Origin: Embiotoca jacksoni
Taxonomy: Eukaryota > Chordata > Actinopteri > Embiotocidae
DNA: 64,000 nt
Direction of reading: 5' to 3'
NCBI GenBank assembly: GCA_022577435.1
Contig: JAKOON010000009.1
Span: 1,437,001 to 1,501,000, forward strand
A program made the translations under genes and the position numbers. Positions 34,717-47,009 of the stretch are shown piece by piece (position 1 is the stretch's first letter; the number at the start of each line of letters is the position of its first letter). Below the pieces are notes generated by a model. That model had not been told where the DNA came from. It made no database searches and saw nothing but the letters and a program-made list of their open reading frames with translations.

Positions 34717-35078
34717 ATCCACATACCTTGCCCGCTGTCCACAAAACTCGCAATAGTGTTTGCAGCTTTTGAAGACCGAAAAAAACTGGCGTTGAGTCCC
34801 AGTTTCTCCGCCGTGGAGAAGGTCTTGTAAATAGACAGCATGTAGTCATGAGGCTCGATCAACTCTTTAGACGTTGCTTTGTTGCTTCTGTCCGGCGGCG
34901 GCGGCGGCGGCGCGTAAAACTCCTTAAAATACTTAGAGGCTTCTTGTCCGTCAAAAATCTTCGCCGCTTTGCTGCTCTTCGGGGCAGCAGGAGGGAAAAT
35001 AGCGAGAGTCTGGAAGCAGGGGATTTCCCAAACAAACGCGAGAGCCCCGCAAAGAAAAGTGAAGCGATAGAAATCCAT
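33628..35078 (-). CDS. gdf6: Growth/differentiation factor 6 (BMP-family ligand), two exons
   Basis: A secreted TGF-beta superfamily morphogen that in vertebrates patterns joints, skull sutures, retina and somites. Exon 1 (34727-35078) and exon 2 (33628-34514) give 412 residues across a phase-1 intron. Signal peptide about 1-25 (MDFYRFTFLCGALAFVWEI). The prodomain has the family signature AEKLGLNASFFRSSKAANT and PLRRQQYLFDVS. A furin site RRRR (288-291) precedes a basic arm, KTRHGKRHGKKSKSRC. The mature cystine-knot domain (311-412) keeps all seven cysteines (RCGKK, YHCEGVC, SCCAPS, ESCGCR) and the GDF5/6/7 core GWDDWIIAPL. GDF6 is favoured over GDF5 and GDF7 by KPLHVNFRDLGWDD and the EKLGLNASFF prodomain. 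The start was chosen because it leads straight into the signal peptide; an upstream in-frame ATG at 35198 adds an Arg/Leu-rich stretch that looks untranslated. Teleosts have gdf6a and gdf6b, and I cannot tell which this is. Confidence 0.95.
34675..34714. repeat. (CA)n microsatellite inside the gdf6 intron
   Basis: About 19 CA units (GT on the coding strand) start only 12 bp inside the intron, after the exon 1 donor. The intron as a whole is just 212 bp (34515-34726). Confidence 0.95.
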
Positions 35079-35740
35079 CCTGAGCCGGAGCCGGAGCCTG
35101 AGCTGTGGCCGGAGGACCAGAGCTGAACTCTGCATCCGCTCTGCAGCAAGTGGCTGCTCCGCAAAGTGCGCACAGCTCGGTGAGGACAGGCGGTGCAAAG
35201 TTTTTTTTTTTTTTTAAAAGAAGGAGGCGAGAACACGCCCACATTGTACTGTTATCGTCAAGGGATAAATGGAGGGCGCAAATTAAGGCTGTAAAACTAA
35301 TTGTTCCTCTGTCGGCCGTCACCACCCTCCTGGAAACTGAGGCAGATGTGCGCTGAAAAGACGCACGTCAACTTCTGCTGCATTTAATAACACTCTTCTT
35401 TTGTTTTTTTCTTTCTTGTCGCTACACCTGCTTTCACGAAATTCATTTGAAGTTTGCAGTTTTAACGATCAGTTTTTATTAAGGTTGGAAGTTTCAAAGT
35501 GTTCCGGCAGGAGGTTTAAATCTCACTACGTCTGTGCCTCGTGCATGAAGTGAGGCTTTATCGCGGATTCTCGTGCCCTCTAGTGAAGCACAGAAATAAT
35601 ACGCTCGTGCAAAAACAGGAAACGTGTGGAGACGCAGCCAATCAGCGTCCTTCAGCACCACGGACAGAGCCTTTACCAGACAATAACTCGATTAACAAAA
35701 GAAACACACGGATACAGTAAAGACGTGTTTAACAATGAAA
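35079..35740 (-). promoter_or_regulatory. gdf6 upstream region, squeezed between gdf6 and pkhd1l1
   Basis: Transcription of gdf6 must start here, because the pkhd1l1 transcript ends at about 35750. A CCAAT box in an NF-Y setting (agccaatcagcg, core 35638-35642) and a CTCF-like site (35573-35586) are visible. No convincing TATA box was found. The short T tract at about 35200-35215 lies in the likely 5' leader. Confidence 0.5.
35573..35586 (-). promoter_or_regulatory. CTCF-like motif at the gdf6/pkhd1l1 boundary (minus orientation)
   Basis: The minus strand reads tcactagagggcac, 13 of 14 positions of the CTCF consensus. It lies about 495 bp upstream of the gdf6 start codon and about 165 bp past the likely pkhd1l1 poly(A) signal. 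That is a natural place for an insulator or promoter-anchored loop. Motif only. Confidence 0.5.
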
Positions 35741-35747
35741 AATATAA

Positions 35748-35753
35748 TTTATT
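35748..35753 (-). terminator. Likely pkhd1l1 polyadenylation signal
   Basis: The minus strand reads AATAAA about 300 bases after the pkhd1l1 stop codon, in AT-rich sequence and ahead of the gdf6 promoter region. It is the best-placed signal in the gap. Confidence 0.5.
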
Positions 35754-36052
35754 GAAAAGAAGATTTCGTTTTAAACAATCATTCATATACAAATATTCTT
35801 ATGACAGTACAGAACTCCATGTTTTCCTTCAGTATAAGTTTACTATTGCGATGTTTAAAAATAGAGCAAGTCTATGGATGTTACACCATATCAAAAAGTA
35901 CATATTATAGAACGGCAGAACCCAAAAGAAAAGAAAAATGTGCATAAAATATTCAAGAAGAGTGTTTGGCATTGCAGAGTTGTTCATGTTATAGTGAACA
36001 GACGTTGAGGTATCCTTCATAAAACCCTTCAGGCTGAGAGACCTTCACCACT

Positions 36053-36432
36053 CTAACAGATGGGGATGCCGTCGAAGCAGCAGGCCACAACGTAGATGAC
36101 GCTGAGCGTCAAAAGGCTGCAGGCGGACACAGCGGTGCTGGAGTTGGGGATGCCGCTGTCTTTGGTGGTTGTCGTGGCCTTAGTTGTGGCCTCAGTGGTG
36201 GCCTTAGCGGTGGCCTTGACGGCGGCCTCGGTGGTGGCCTTGGTGGTGGCCTTGGTGGTGGCCTTGGTGGTGGCCTTGACGGTGGCCTCGGTGGTGGCCT
36301 CGGTGGTGGCTTTAGCGGTGGCCTCGGTGGTGGCCTTGGTGGTGGCCTCGGTGGTGGCAGTCTTCTTGACGGACAAGACTGTCGCCTTGGCGCGACAATC
36401 CTTTAAAGTGAAGACCATTGCCAGGTCCTCAT
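36053..36432 (-). CDS. pkhd1l1: pkhd1l1 last exon: repetitive Thr-rich stalk and hydrophobic C terminus
   Basis: It encodes residues 3237-3362. After LAMVFTLKDC comes a run of about fifteen four-residue units of the type TEAT, TKAT, AKAT or VKAT, then DSGIPNSSTAVSACS, a hydrophobic stretch (LLTLSVIYVVACC) and only FDGIPIC before the stop. The Thr-rich run should be O-glycosylated, mucin-like. With almost no cytoplasmic tail, the end resembles either a transmembrane anchor or a GPI-attachment signal. Confidence 0.85.
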
Positions 36433-39400
36433 CTGCAGGAAGAGGAGGAGTGATTATTGAGGTCTGCTGCTACCACGTTTACATGACCAAGTTTTTCTTT
36501 TCATAAATTGTGTTTTTTAATTGTAAGTTGTTGAATATTCTCTTGGTTAAGGCGATGAAATACCGCTGTTGAGAATGGACAGTTTGGTGAAGTTGGCCCA
36601 GCAGGAGCTGAACAGGATGGTGGTGTCTCCTTCCAGTCCATCCACGCTGTTTCCACTGGAGTCCTTCAGACTGGCTGTGGCCGTGAGGGTCGTCACGCCC
36701 ACAGACACACAGTTACCCTGCAGACAACAACGCAGGTCAGTGGTGAAACACAGCACAAACTCCAACCTCATTTTGAGTGTGTTATTTCTTTAAACGCTTT
36801 TTAAACAGATGAGAATCAGAAGAAAAGTTGAAAAATGAACCAGAAGACAAGAAAAAAAAAACAAGGAAGCAACCACATAAAGATGCAACAGAACACAGGA
36901 TCGCTAAAGAGGCATTAAATATGAAGTACAGCAGTTCTATGAAGTATTGCCTCATGCAGACTTTGCAGGCCATGTAAGATACTTGTAATGGACGAAAAGT
37001 GAGAAAAAGCAAAAATATAGAATAAATAAATAGCAGACAACTTGAAGCAGTGACAAATGCAGACCACAAATACTGTATCGAGAAACAAAATGATCTGTAC
37101 TTTAAAAAGCACCTTAAAAAGGTAACAGGATGTTAGTTGAGGTGGAAGGTTGTCCAATATTCTCACTCCTGTACATCTAAAACCAAAGTTTTATATCCAG
37201 GAGAAGTTGTGTTTGGAGATACGTGACTGCCTCACCTGCTCATCCACAGCCATCAGACTCGGCTGCTGGTAAAGAGGACCCACAAGCTCTCCGGCTATCG
37301 GCGCCGAGATCAGCAGCAGGTCGGTCACGCGGGACACGTAACTCCCTTTAGGTTCTCTCGTTGCAACCTGATGTTTAAAGCACACACAAAAAAAAATCTG
37401 TTAATCTGCGTGAAGGTGAGTTTGAATTCAGCCGAGCTCTTCGTTCGTCATCATCAAATCTCTGGTTCACCTTGTTCCATCCGGGGTCTGAGGACGAAGG
37501 AGGAGGTAGGATGATGCCTATCGAGGAGACGTTAAAGCCGATGGACCGACTGAGGTTTCCTGAAATTGACGCCTGACCCACGGCATCGGCGATGCTCGTC
37601 AAAAACGTGACGTTTTCCCGATCTGAAAAGAGCACAGAGGAGTGATTTCAGTTCCTGCTTATCACGAGTTTACAGACACATCTTAGTCCTTAAACTGTCT
37701 AAATCACAGTTCTTCTTCTTCTTCTTCGCACTGACCGTTGGCGCTGCTGCTGGTTTGCCACACCGGCGGTTTCTTGATCTCCACATGCACCGTTATGCCT
37801 ATCAATCTCTTCCTGCAGCGGCTCCCTGCGTCCTTCCTGTCGATCCTGGCGATGCGGATCATGTTGGGGGGAACTTTGAGGAAAGCAGTGAGGTTCCGGA
37901 CCAGTTTATCTCCGAAGAACTTGTCTTCAGTCTTGACGGGCAGCTTGAAGGCGATGAAGAGAACCGGGGACGTCCGGATCACCACCGGTTCGGAGCCTCT
38001 CACCACGACCTTCAGCATCTTGTAGTCCCAGTCGAAGTAGTTGGTGCCGACTGTGGCGTTGTCCTTGGGGACGTACTGATCTGGAGGGATGGAAGAAAGA
38101 AAAACACAGAATATGATGGCTGAGGTCTTCATCTTCTTTATCAGATATGATTCACACAGGACAAATATTTATAGCAATTACTGTTTACTTGGACTATTAC
38201 TGCTTTGGATTATTGGTTCCTTTTATTGAAGAAAGTTTACGCTGCAGAGCTCTCTCGGGGCTAAATAAAAAAATTCAGATAGTCTAAAGTCTAAAAATGT
38301 TATGTTGTACTTTTAAAAATTGTCGACTCAAACTTAAACAGCCTTTGCAGTAAGTGGCCTAAAAGCTATGGTTTTAAAATACTTTTTATGTGATAAAAAT
38401 GAAATAAGATTTGAGCTAAAAGATTTTAAAATCTGTAGTCTAGACTAAGTGTAAAAAAAAACCTACATTTTAAATGGTAATGTAGCTTAAAACATAAATT
38501 TATACAACTTCAGATTATAGTTACTATAATTGGCACCCTCCTGGTTTTATTGACACATGATCTGCATCTTTGTGTGTAAACCTTCAGTACCTGTGTAGAT
38601 CGGCTTCTTCAGGCTGTAGTCAGTTTCATCAGCGCTCCACTCAGCATTAGTCGGAGGGATGAGTTTGTTGTCGACGTACACGTCGAACCGCTGAGGATTG
38701 GAGTAAAAGACTGACACCCCGATGCTCTGCACAAATTCAAAACAAAAACACATTTAAATTAAAATTAAGTACAAAAAGTGTCTGAACTGAAGACTTTGAT
38801 TTCTGTTTTAAAGTTATGTTGATTTTTGAGTCCTTTAAAAAAAATAAAAATAAAATATATATATATGAAAAACATCATTGTAAACTTATTAATAGATTAG
38901 CAGTTTTCTGACCTCAGACGGATCCGCATTGAGCATCATGAGGCGAAGGTTCCGCGGACTGACGCTGGAGAAGAAGACGTCGAAGGAGTGACCTGTGGCC
39001 ACGATGCTGTGGAAGAGAGACAGTCTCCTCCGGCAGGTGTTGCCGGAGCACTGACTGTGATCCTGAGGACCTGCACGCAAGGACATGCAACCGAGGTAAA
39101 AAAAACAAAAACACATTCCTTCTCTGTTTTTGAACCGATGAGTAAAGACAGTTTATCTATTTTCCAGGATTTGAATCATAGCGGAGTGATAAAAAAAAAA
39201 AAAAATTGTCCTACCGTTGATCAGATCCACGAAGCAGTCTCCGAGCACAGCGACGGGGGACAGACGTCTGGTCTCCGTGTCCGAGTCGAGACTCTCGATC
39301 ACCAACATCCTGTAGTTCAGGCCGAAGCACTTGTAGCTCTGCCAGGAACTCATGTAGGTGCAGTTCTTCCTGATCACACCTGAACACAGGAAATTAAATC

Positions 39401-42400
39401 TATTTATTTTCTGAGAGTCAAACAAGAGCGTAAACATTCTCCTATTTTACAACCAAAGACGAGACTTCTGGTTGCTGGATAATATATTCAATCACCGGGT
39501 ATATACAGCATAGTAAGACTTACAAAGAATTTAAAGAAACAATTATTTCATGAATAAATAAATCAAATATTTATAAGGCATTGTGTTAAAATGAATGCAG
39601 CGGCTTGAACTAGAATGACTGGAGGAATGATTATTGCATTATTTTTTTTACCAATAACTTCAGTTTCATTAAGAAAATAAGTAAAAACAGTAAATAAAAG
39701 ATCTATTTTAAGATGGGAGAGCTGAAGCTGAAGTTTTCACTGTTATTTCCGCACTTTAACCCGCCACTGTCTCATTTCAGGATGTCAGAAGAGATTTTTT
39801 TTTTTTTGGTTACCTTTGTCCGGAACAATCTCGTTCACTGGGATTCGACTGCCATTGAGCGCGGTGAGCACGACTTTGGGGATGCGATAGTCGCCCAGCC
39901 CTCTCCTGGAATTTTCTCCCCACTCGTACTCGGACTGAGGCACCACAGCTCCCACTGCACCCAGGAAGGAGCCGTCCAAGTCCTTCAGCAGACTCTTCTT
40001 CTTCGCATCGCAGTCCATGTCCACACAGTCAGCCGGGTTCACTTTACTGAGGCGCGAAAGGATGAAGTCAGTGTTTTTATTTTTTTTCATCAAACAGTTA
40101 AATAAAAAGAGCAGAAAATATTTAATCTAAAATCTTATTTCAAAGTTTGAAGGTTTTTGCATAAAAAACAACAACAACACTTTGTTGTTTGTCAGTTTAC
40201 ATTCTAAACTAAAGCAGCAAAATATAAAAAACATATTATTTCTATATTTTCTATATCCCCTGGTGGGTATTTCCTTCGTTTCTTCGTGTCTGTTGAAATG
40301 TAATGACATCCTGACATCTGTTAATGTGCAACAACTCACCCCAGATCAGGCCTGTGGACAAAGACTTTGGCCTCCTCTGTGCTGTCAATCATCGTGATGC
40401 CTGAAACCTGCACAGGATGCTGCAGGTCCTCGTTGATTGGGTTGGTGATGAACATGAAGTTCATCTCGGTGGAGCAGACGTCTCGGAACCCGACGAATGT
40501 TGAGTCTGGAAGTGGAGCAGGAGAAATGAGAAGTAAGTCATCTGTTTAATATTATTTTAAAGGTTGTTTTTGATGGTAAAGATCACACACAGCCTTTTGA
40601 AAAATCACTCTGGTGCGTAAACGGAGCCCGAACTCACCCGTGACCGTCATCAGCCCTTTAATGGCGTTGTAGTTTATGTTGAGGTGATGGGGCTTAACCG
40701 GAGCATTGTTGTGTCCAGATGCAAAGTTAGGCCAGCAGATTCCAGATCTGCCTCCTGTGCACGATGAACATAACAGTTTAAAGGGAGGATCATTTATTAT
40801 CAGCTTCAACAGCTTGGAAGTGTTTTTAAAAATTCCATCATTTTCTCATGACGTCGTGGTTTGTTGAACTAAATGGTCAAACTTTTTACAATAAGAACCT
40901 CTTTTATTATAGTTGTTTGAGATTTGTTGAGTCAAGATGTAAAGTTTTTTTTTTTTTAATTTTCCACTCCAATAATTGTGTCTGTATCCACGTGTTGCTC
41001 CATCTCAGAGTTATCAGTTTAATTTATCCTATTCGGGTAAATCCAAACCCCCCCGAAGGTGCTTTGAAGTGAGATGTCGTTTGTGTTTGAGCGGCAGGGA
41101 GGCTGCACGTCACCTGTGAGAGGTCTGGGAGCTCGATGTAAGGTGGTGATGGCAATGTTAAAGTCACTCGTGAGCAGAGTGGCTGAGCAGTTGAATTGCG
41201 GGCTGCTGCCAACAATTAAGGCATTCTGGGGAAAAAAAAAAAAAAAAAAAAAGGGGCATGAAGTAAATCTGTCAACAACAACAACAACAACAACAAGAAT
41301 CGGTGAAAGAAAAGAAAGAAACCTCTCACCTGAATTTTAACCGTTTTATCAGCGTACGCGTGTGAGAGAGAGGGAGGAGCGAAGATGATAGGCATGATGC
41401 CCATCCCGTTGTCCACCAGGGTCACATTGGAGATCATGACATTCATGATGGTCTGTGAGAGGAAGAGAAAGAGGAAGACGATATTCAGGATTATACTGCA
41501 CCTTCATTTTCTCAAACGTCCCGACCTCAGCTCTTCTGAAGTAAACAAATATCAAGACGATAGACTGAATATAAAAGTGGATGTAACTGCCGGTACTGAA
41601 AAGTGAGGTCAATGCGGAAGTGCCTTAAACTGCAATACCACCGGGGACCACTAGGGGTCGGCCCCAAAAAAGCTTCCTGCTCCATTGACTGCCATTCAAC
41701 TTCTCTCAGGAAATACAAAGTCAATACATTTTTTCAACATGTTATAACAGTGTCGTTCACTAAAGTCACTCCTTTTCATTAGTTTTCTGGCAATTCATCT
41801 GAAAATAATCCCGTCATTAATTAGATATTAGGGCTCAAAATGTGGCATGTTTGGGGGCGTGTCAGTTTGATTGACAGGTCTTTGACCTTAAACCACCAAA
41901 TGAATGTATTCGTGTGTAAAGTTTGGTTGTTGTTGGTGGTTTATGTTAAAAACAAAACAATTAAAAGCTTAAAACCGTCCTAAAGTCATCTGGATCACAT
42001 TAGCTGTTTCTCTTTAGTGTCTGCTCACTAAATGCTAAGATTTTAAATTTTTCCTTACACTTCCTGACACCATTTGTTTTCAGGTTACTTGCACTGCTTT
42101 TGTGGCCAAATTAAGCACATAAATAAAGGTTTTCATACCTGGAAGTAGACGCCGAAGTCGAAGCTCCTCCAGATGAAGAAACCCTGGATGGAGATGCAGT
42201 CGGGCAAACCGTCGTTGTTCAGATAAACTCCGTACAGACCGCCGTGAGCCTCGTTACGAATCCACTTCTCATTTTTATTCACATAACCTGCAGAAGTGAC
42301 GAGGGGAACATGTCTGTTTTTAATGTTCAAAAAGAGACAAAAGTTCAGGCCAGCATCGGACCTCGAACTCGTCTCATTTGTAGAAGTTACCTGGGCAGGG

Positions 42401-45400
42401 CTCTCCGTTGATCCGATAGGCCACCCTCTCGTAACCCGCCACGATGTTGTGCTGCAACACGACGTTTGTCCCCTCGTTGACCTGATATAAAAGAGTTAAA
42501 TAAAATCCAGTCCAGATCTTTAACGTAGGGACACACATTTAAGATGTTGTTTGTGTATGTTGAGAAGACAAACCTCGACGGCAGCGTTCCAGTTGGACTT
42601 GATGGAGTCCTGTCTGCCCTGGTACGATCCGGGCCACAGCGTCATCATCACCAGGTTCCTCCTCACTCTCGTCTCATCGCCCCAAATTCTGATGCCTGCA
42701 GACGCACATGCGCTTTGTCAAAGAGCTCCTGACGAAAGGTGCGTGAAGACAGACAGCAGAAGAAAGGGAAGAAGCGCTGTGTTTACCTTCTCCGACTGTG
42801 TGGTGGACGACGTTATCGTCGATCGTCAGTCCGTCCGTCCTGAAGACGCCGATGGCCGGAGAGAAGCCTTCGTGGAAAGCACAGCCCTGAATGTAGGACT
42901 CTTTTACTGAAACCTTTCAACAGAGAAAAACAATATCAATTTTACATATCTGACAGATAATTTTCTCTCCAGTAAACACACACAAGCCAACACAGCAGCT
43001 ACTGGTTCGGTTTATCTCCAGCAACAGGAGAGGAAAGGAAAAGACTTTTATCTCAGTTTTCCCCTGTTTTTGCTTTCTGTTGTTATTTTTGTACAAATCT
43101 TTTCCCATCACACCTCTAGATTTATTCATGAGATGTATTTATGTAAATTAATTTGCAATCTCTATGCTTTAATGTGTGTGTGTGTGTGTGTGTGTGTGTT
43201 TCTGTACCTCTCCCAGGTTGAGGAAGGCCACAGAGTAGCGTGGGTCGTAGTCGTCGGCCCAGCCTGCCTGTCCCGAGTGGAAGAACTCCACGTTCCTGAT
43301 TTGAGCTTTACCTTCATGGAGAAAATAGCAAACTGTAATGATGGAGTGTCCGAGAGTCGTCATGGTAACTGCAGAGTTCAAATATGCCATTTGTGCTGCT
43401 TTTTGCACTCAAAAATCTCTTCCTCTTTGTGGCTGCTTCCTCTCAGTCTGCACATTGTATTTGAGCTCATTTCAATTTTATTAATGTGTCTGTCGAGTTT
43501 GTTCCTTCGTTATCTGTTGAGAAGGTTGCTGCTGTAAAAGAGCATACAGCATCCCAATATAAACAAAAGTTAAATAATAAATAACAATCAATAATTAGCT
43601 TAGTGCAAAGTGTAAATACTCTACAGCTTGTCAAGGAGCTTTTAGAGGTTCTGGAGATGCAGTAAACACAGGACTCTAAGAATATAAATCCCTTTAAACC
43701 CCCTCAGTAAAAGGAGGTCTATTTACCTTTGTAGTCGATTCCAGCCGAGGAGTAGGTGCTGACCAACAGCCTGGCTCCGAATGAGTCGTTCATCATATCT
43801 GGATACTCCTGACCGATGATCTTGATGTTTCTGGTCAGGAGACCAACGTCAGCCGCCAGAGTGTAGGAGAGCGATGAACCGGACACCGAGTGAGTCTCAC
43901 CTGAAGACAGAGGAGAAACGTAAAGTCCATATTTTAGTATTTTAAGTCGTGTTACTGTTGAAGTTTCACACCATTTTTAAGTCCTAAAGTCACGTGACAT
44001 GTCTCTGGTGACAGAGACTGACCGATGTGAGTGTGCTTCAAAGGCTGGTTCAGGGTCAGGACGCTGCCGTCTGCTGACACGGCGGCGATCTGACATTTTT
44101 CTGTCTCCCATGCGTTGTAGCTGGTGGTGGAGATGGCGATCTCGTCTCCAACCTGCAGAAACAGAGAAGCAGGTACTTAGACGACAGACTGGTAACTAGT
44201 TGCCATGGTAATTGCATTGGTATGTGAAGTAATTAGCCTTGATGTGGGAAAATGTAAAAGATGGAGAATATTTGATAGATGAAGATCGAGGGATCAAACA
44301 GTTTCGATTTTGTGCAGATTTCATATTTCCTCACATTTGAATGCGACCCACAGAATTAAAAGTTAGAATCGAAGCACACAAACCTGCCAATCGACAGATC
44401 GCTTCAGGGTCAGAGTTTTCGATCCCACCTTGGCAGTCGAAGCGAGCTTGGTGTGGTAAACATCGTGAGGCTGTCCGTAGAGCTCCAGTGTACCAAACAC
44501 ACCTGTTGTGCAACCAAAGCAATTTGCCTCTGAAACATCTGCCACGACACATCTGCATCAATCTATTGTGAAAATGACTTTGTTTCTGTCCCGATCTATA
44601 ATGGAGCTTTTTTTTTTTTTTTTAAGTACCACACTATCTGTAGAGATCATTATTAAACATAAAATTTCATCCATTAAACAAAAGTCTTCCGATGTTTTTC
44701 ATGACGCCGTTTTCTCACCCAGGACTTTGGATCCCTGGTTGGGTCCACTTGGCAGAGGCCATTCGGGAGTGAGGTGGTTCCCCCTCAGCTTGATGTGCAG
44801 CTGACATCTGAACGGCTCGTCGTCCCAGCCTGCGATCAGCCTGCCGCCCTGAAACAGCAGGAGACGTAAACACAGATGGTGTGTTGCTATAGTTTGACGT
44901 TACACAGGTGACACAATAATAAATACTCCAGTCAGCCTTTTGTTGATGCTGCTGGAGGCATAAACTGACATTTATTTACACAAAAAGACATTTGGGTCAC
45001 TTTTAAAAGAGGTGGCAACGTCCTCCTAAAACATGTTTTGAAGATAAATAATATAAATAAAGAGTGAGATAAATTCTGATGTGAGAATCATGAAGTAATT
45101 ACTGATCCCACTGACCTGGATGGAGATGTAGACGGCGTCGATCACCACGGTGTTGTCCTTGGGTGCAGAACAAGCCTGTGTGCTAGCCGAGCTGTTCTTG
45201 GTGTTTGGGATCTCCAGGACTCCGATGACGGTCAGCTTGTTGAGACGAGGAGTGTTGCTGTCCAAGATGATCCAATGTCCTGTGGATCGGCAGAGACCCA
45301 GAGGTATTTTAGTCGTAGTATACCAACACGAGATCGTCATCAAACTGAATATTTGGGTTTTATTGTGCATTTTCAGGAAATGTCATACTCAGTTTTTTTT

Positions 45401-46960
45401 TTATGAATGTTGTTTATTCGAAATGTTTGAAGCTCCACATTACCTAATGGGATAACCACATCAACGCCCTCTGTTGGCACTTTAAAATTGTTTTCAGCTG
45501 AATATTTCCAGAAAGAATCGTCCGACCACATTCTGGAGAGAAACACAAAGACAGGGGACAGGATTTAAAAATCAAGTCTGTAAAGACAAAGCAAATGGTG
45601 CTGTTGGGAATAAGAGAGTGAGAATCAATTTGCACCATGTTGCAGTGAGGGTTTAACGTACACCAATTTGCCGGGTCGTTTGTTGGGTAAGGTGGGGAGT
45701 GTAGCCGGAGGTGGAGGGATGTATTCGGGGTGGTAAAAGCGGTGGACTGCGAAGTATATCGGGATGTCGACGGCGGCGTGGTCAATGCTGTAAAATCGCT
45801 CGAAACTCTTTGTATTCCCGGACACTGCGGAGACAGAAGGAGGTGACATATTACTGTCGGTTCTCTGCTTTTATCACACTGATATTCATGTGTCATTTAC
45901 TGCTGAACAAATCCTTCTTACTATTATCAAAGATATGACTCTGTATGACAATAACATTGAAATTGAATTGAAATGAAAATGAGGATGATAATAAGAACTG
46001 AAGAAGTCCAGTTGCTTTTGGAGAACCCTAATAAATTCAATCGGCTGGATGACTGATAATCTTCACACAGATAACAAAATACAACGTTCACTTAGTGTCA
46101 ATGCTTATTTTTAAATGTAACATAAAACGTAATGTTTGCTGCACAAGCTATTTTATTCATAAGACAGCAGACAAAAGGAGCTAAAATAGAGTCAATAAAG
46201 TTCATTTGTTTCTGTCCCATCTATTTTGTTTGGTCCATAAATGGTCAAAACATCCATCACAAGTTCACACAGATCTTTTAGGTTATAAATCTGAAGGAAC
46301 CAAACATACCTGCATAGGTTTTGTTTGTTTTAAAAAGTGACATAAATTGAATTTATGCTTCACTTTTTAACTATTTATATCATGTGGTATATATGATAAG
46401 AGTTGAGAGGCACCAGTAAAAATGAAAGTTAATAAATGTCCTAAAAGATGAATCGCTCATCAAAATTAGCACGACAATCAACGTATGCACATTAAAGTGC
46501 GTCTAACCGATGTAGGAGAGCATGTTGGTGATGTTGTTGAAGAACCAGTCTCCGTTCTTGTTGTTGAAGTTCAGCGGCGTCGACACAGGTGGTCTCCTGT
46601 CAGCGATTCGGACCATGTCCGGAATCTGGTTGAATTTGTAGCTGATGATGACGTATTGGTCCCGCTGCATGCGGGGAAACGTGCAATTAATACGCGGCGC
46701 ATGTTTGGTATTTATTCGTCATATTTACCGTCATGTGAGAGATCTTTCATTACCTTGAAGTCGTAGAACTTTGCACTGTATGTGATGTTGGTGATGTGAA
46801 CCACGCCGTTGAAGTCCATGTTGTACGTCTGTCTGGAGGGCAGCAGGACCATCCAGCCGTACTTATGGGTCAGCCTATCCCTCAGATAGGGGACCACACT
46901 GCTGCCTGAGTTTAAAACGACAGACAATACAGTCTCACATTACTGCAGAGATAGTAGCAT

Positions 46961-47009
<49 letters not shown>

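Noticed and set aside
34515..34722. Continuous open frame from the gdf6 intron into exon 2
   Set aside because: The intron length (212) would shift the frame if retained. The splice model joining a phase-1 donor to a phase-1 acceptor gives the conserved prodomain.
36096..36506. Val/Ala-rich 136-codon frame on the plus strand
   Set aside because: It is the antisense reading of the Thr/Ala minisatellite in the last pkhd1l1 exon. It has no signal or family.
46965..47007. 43-A run as the tail of a processed pseudogene
   Set aside because: The sequence upstream shows no exon-derived coding remnant. It continues into an AT-rich fish repeat, so a simple tract or repeat tail is more likely.
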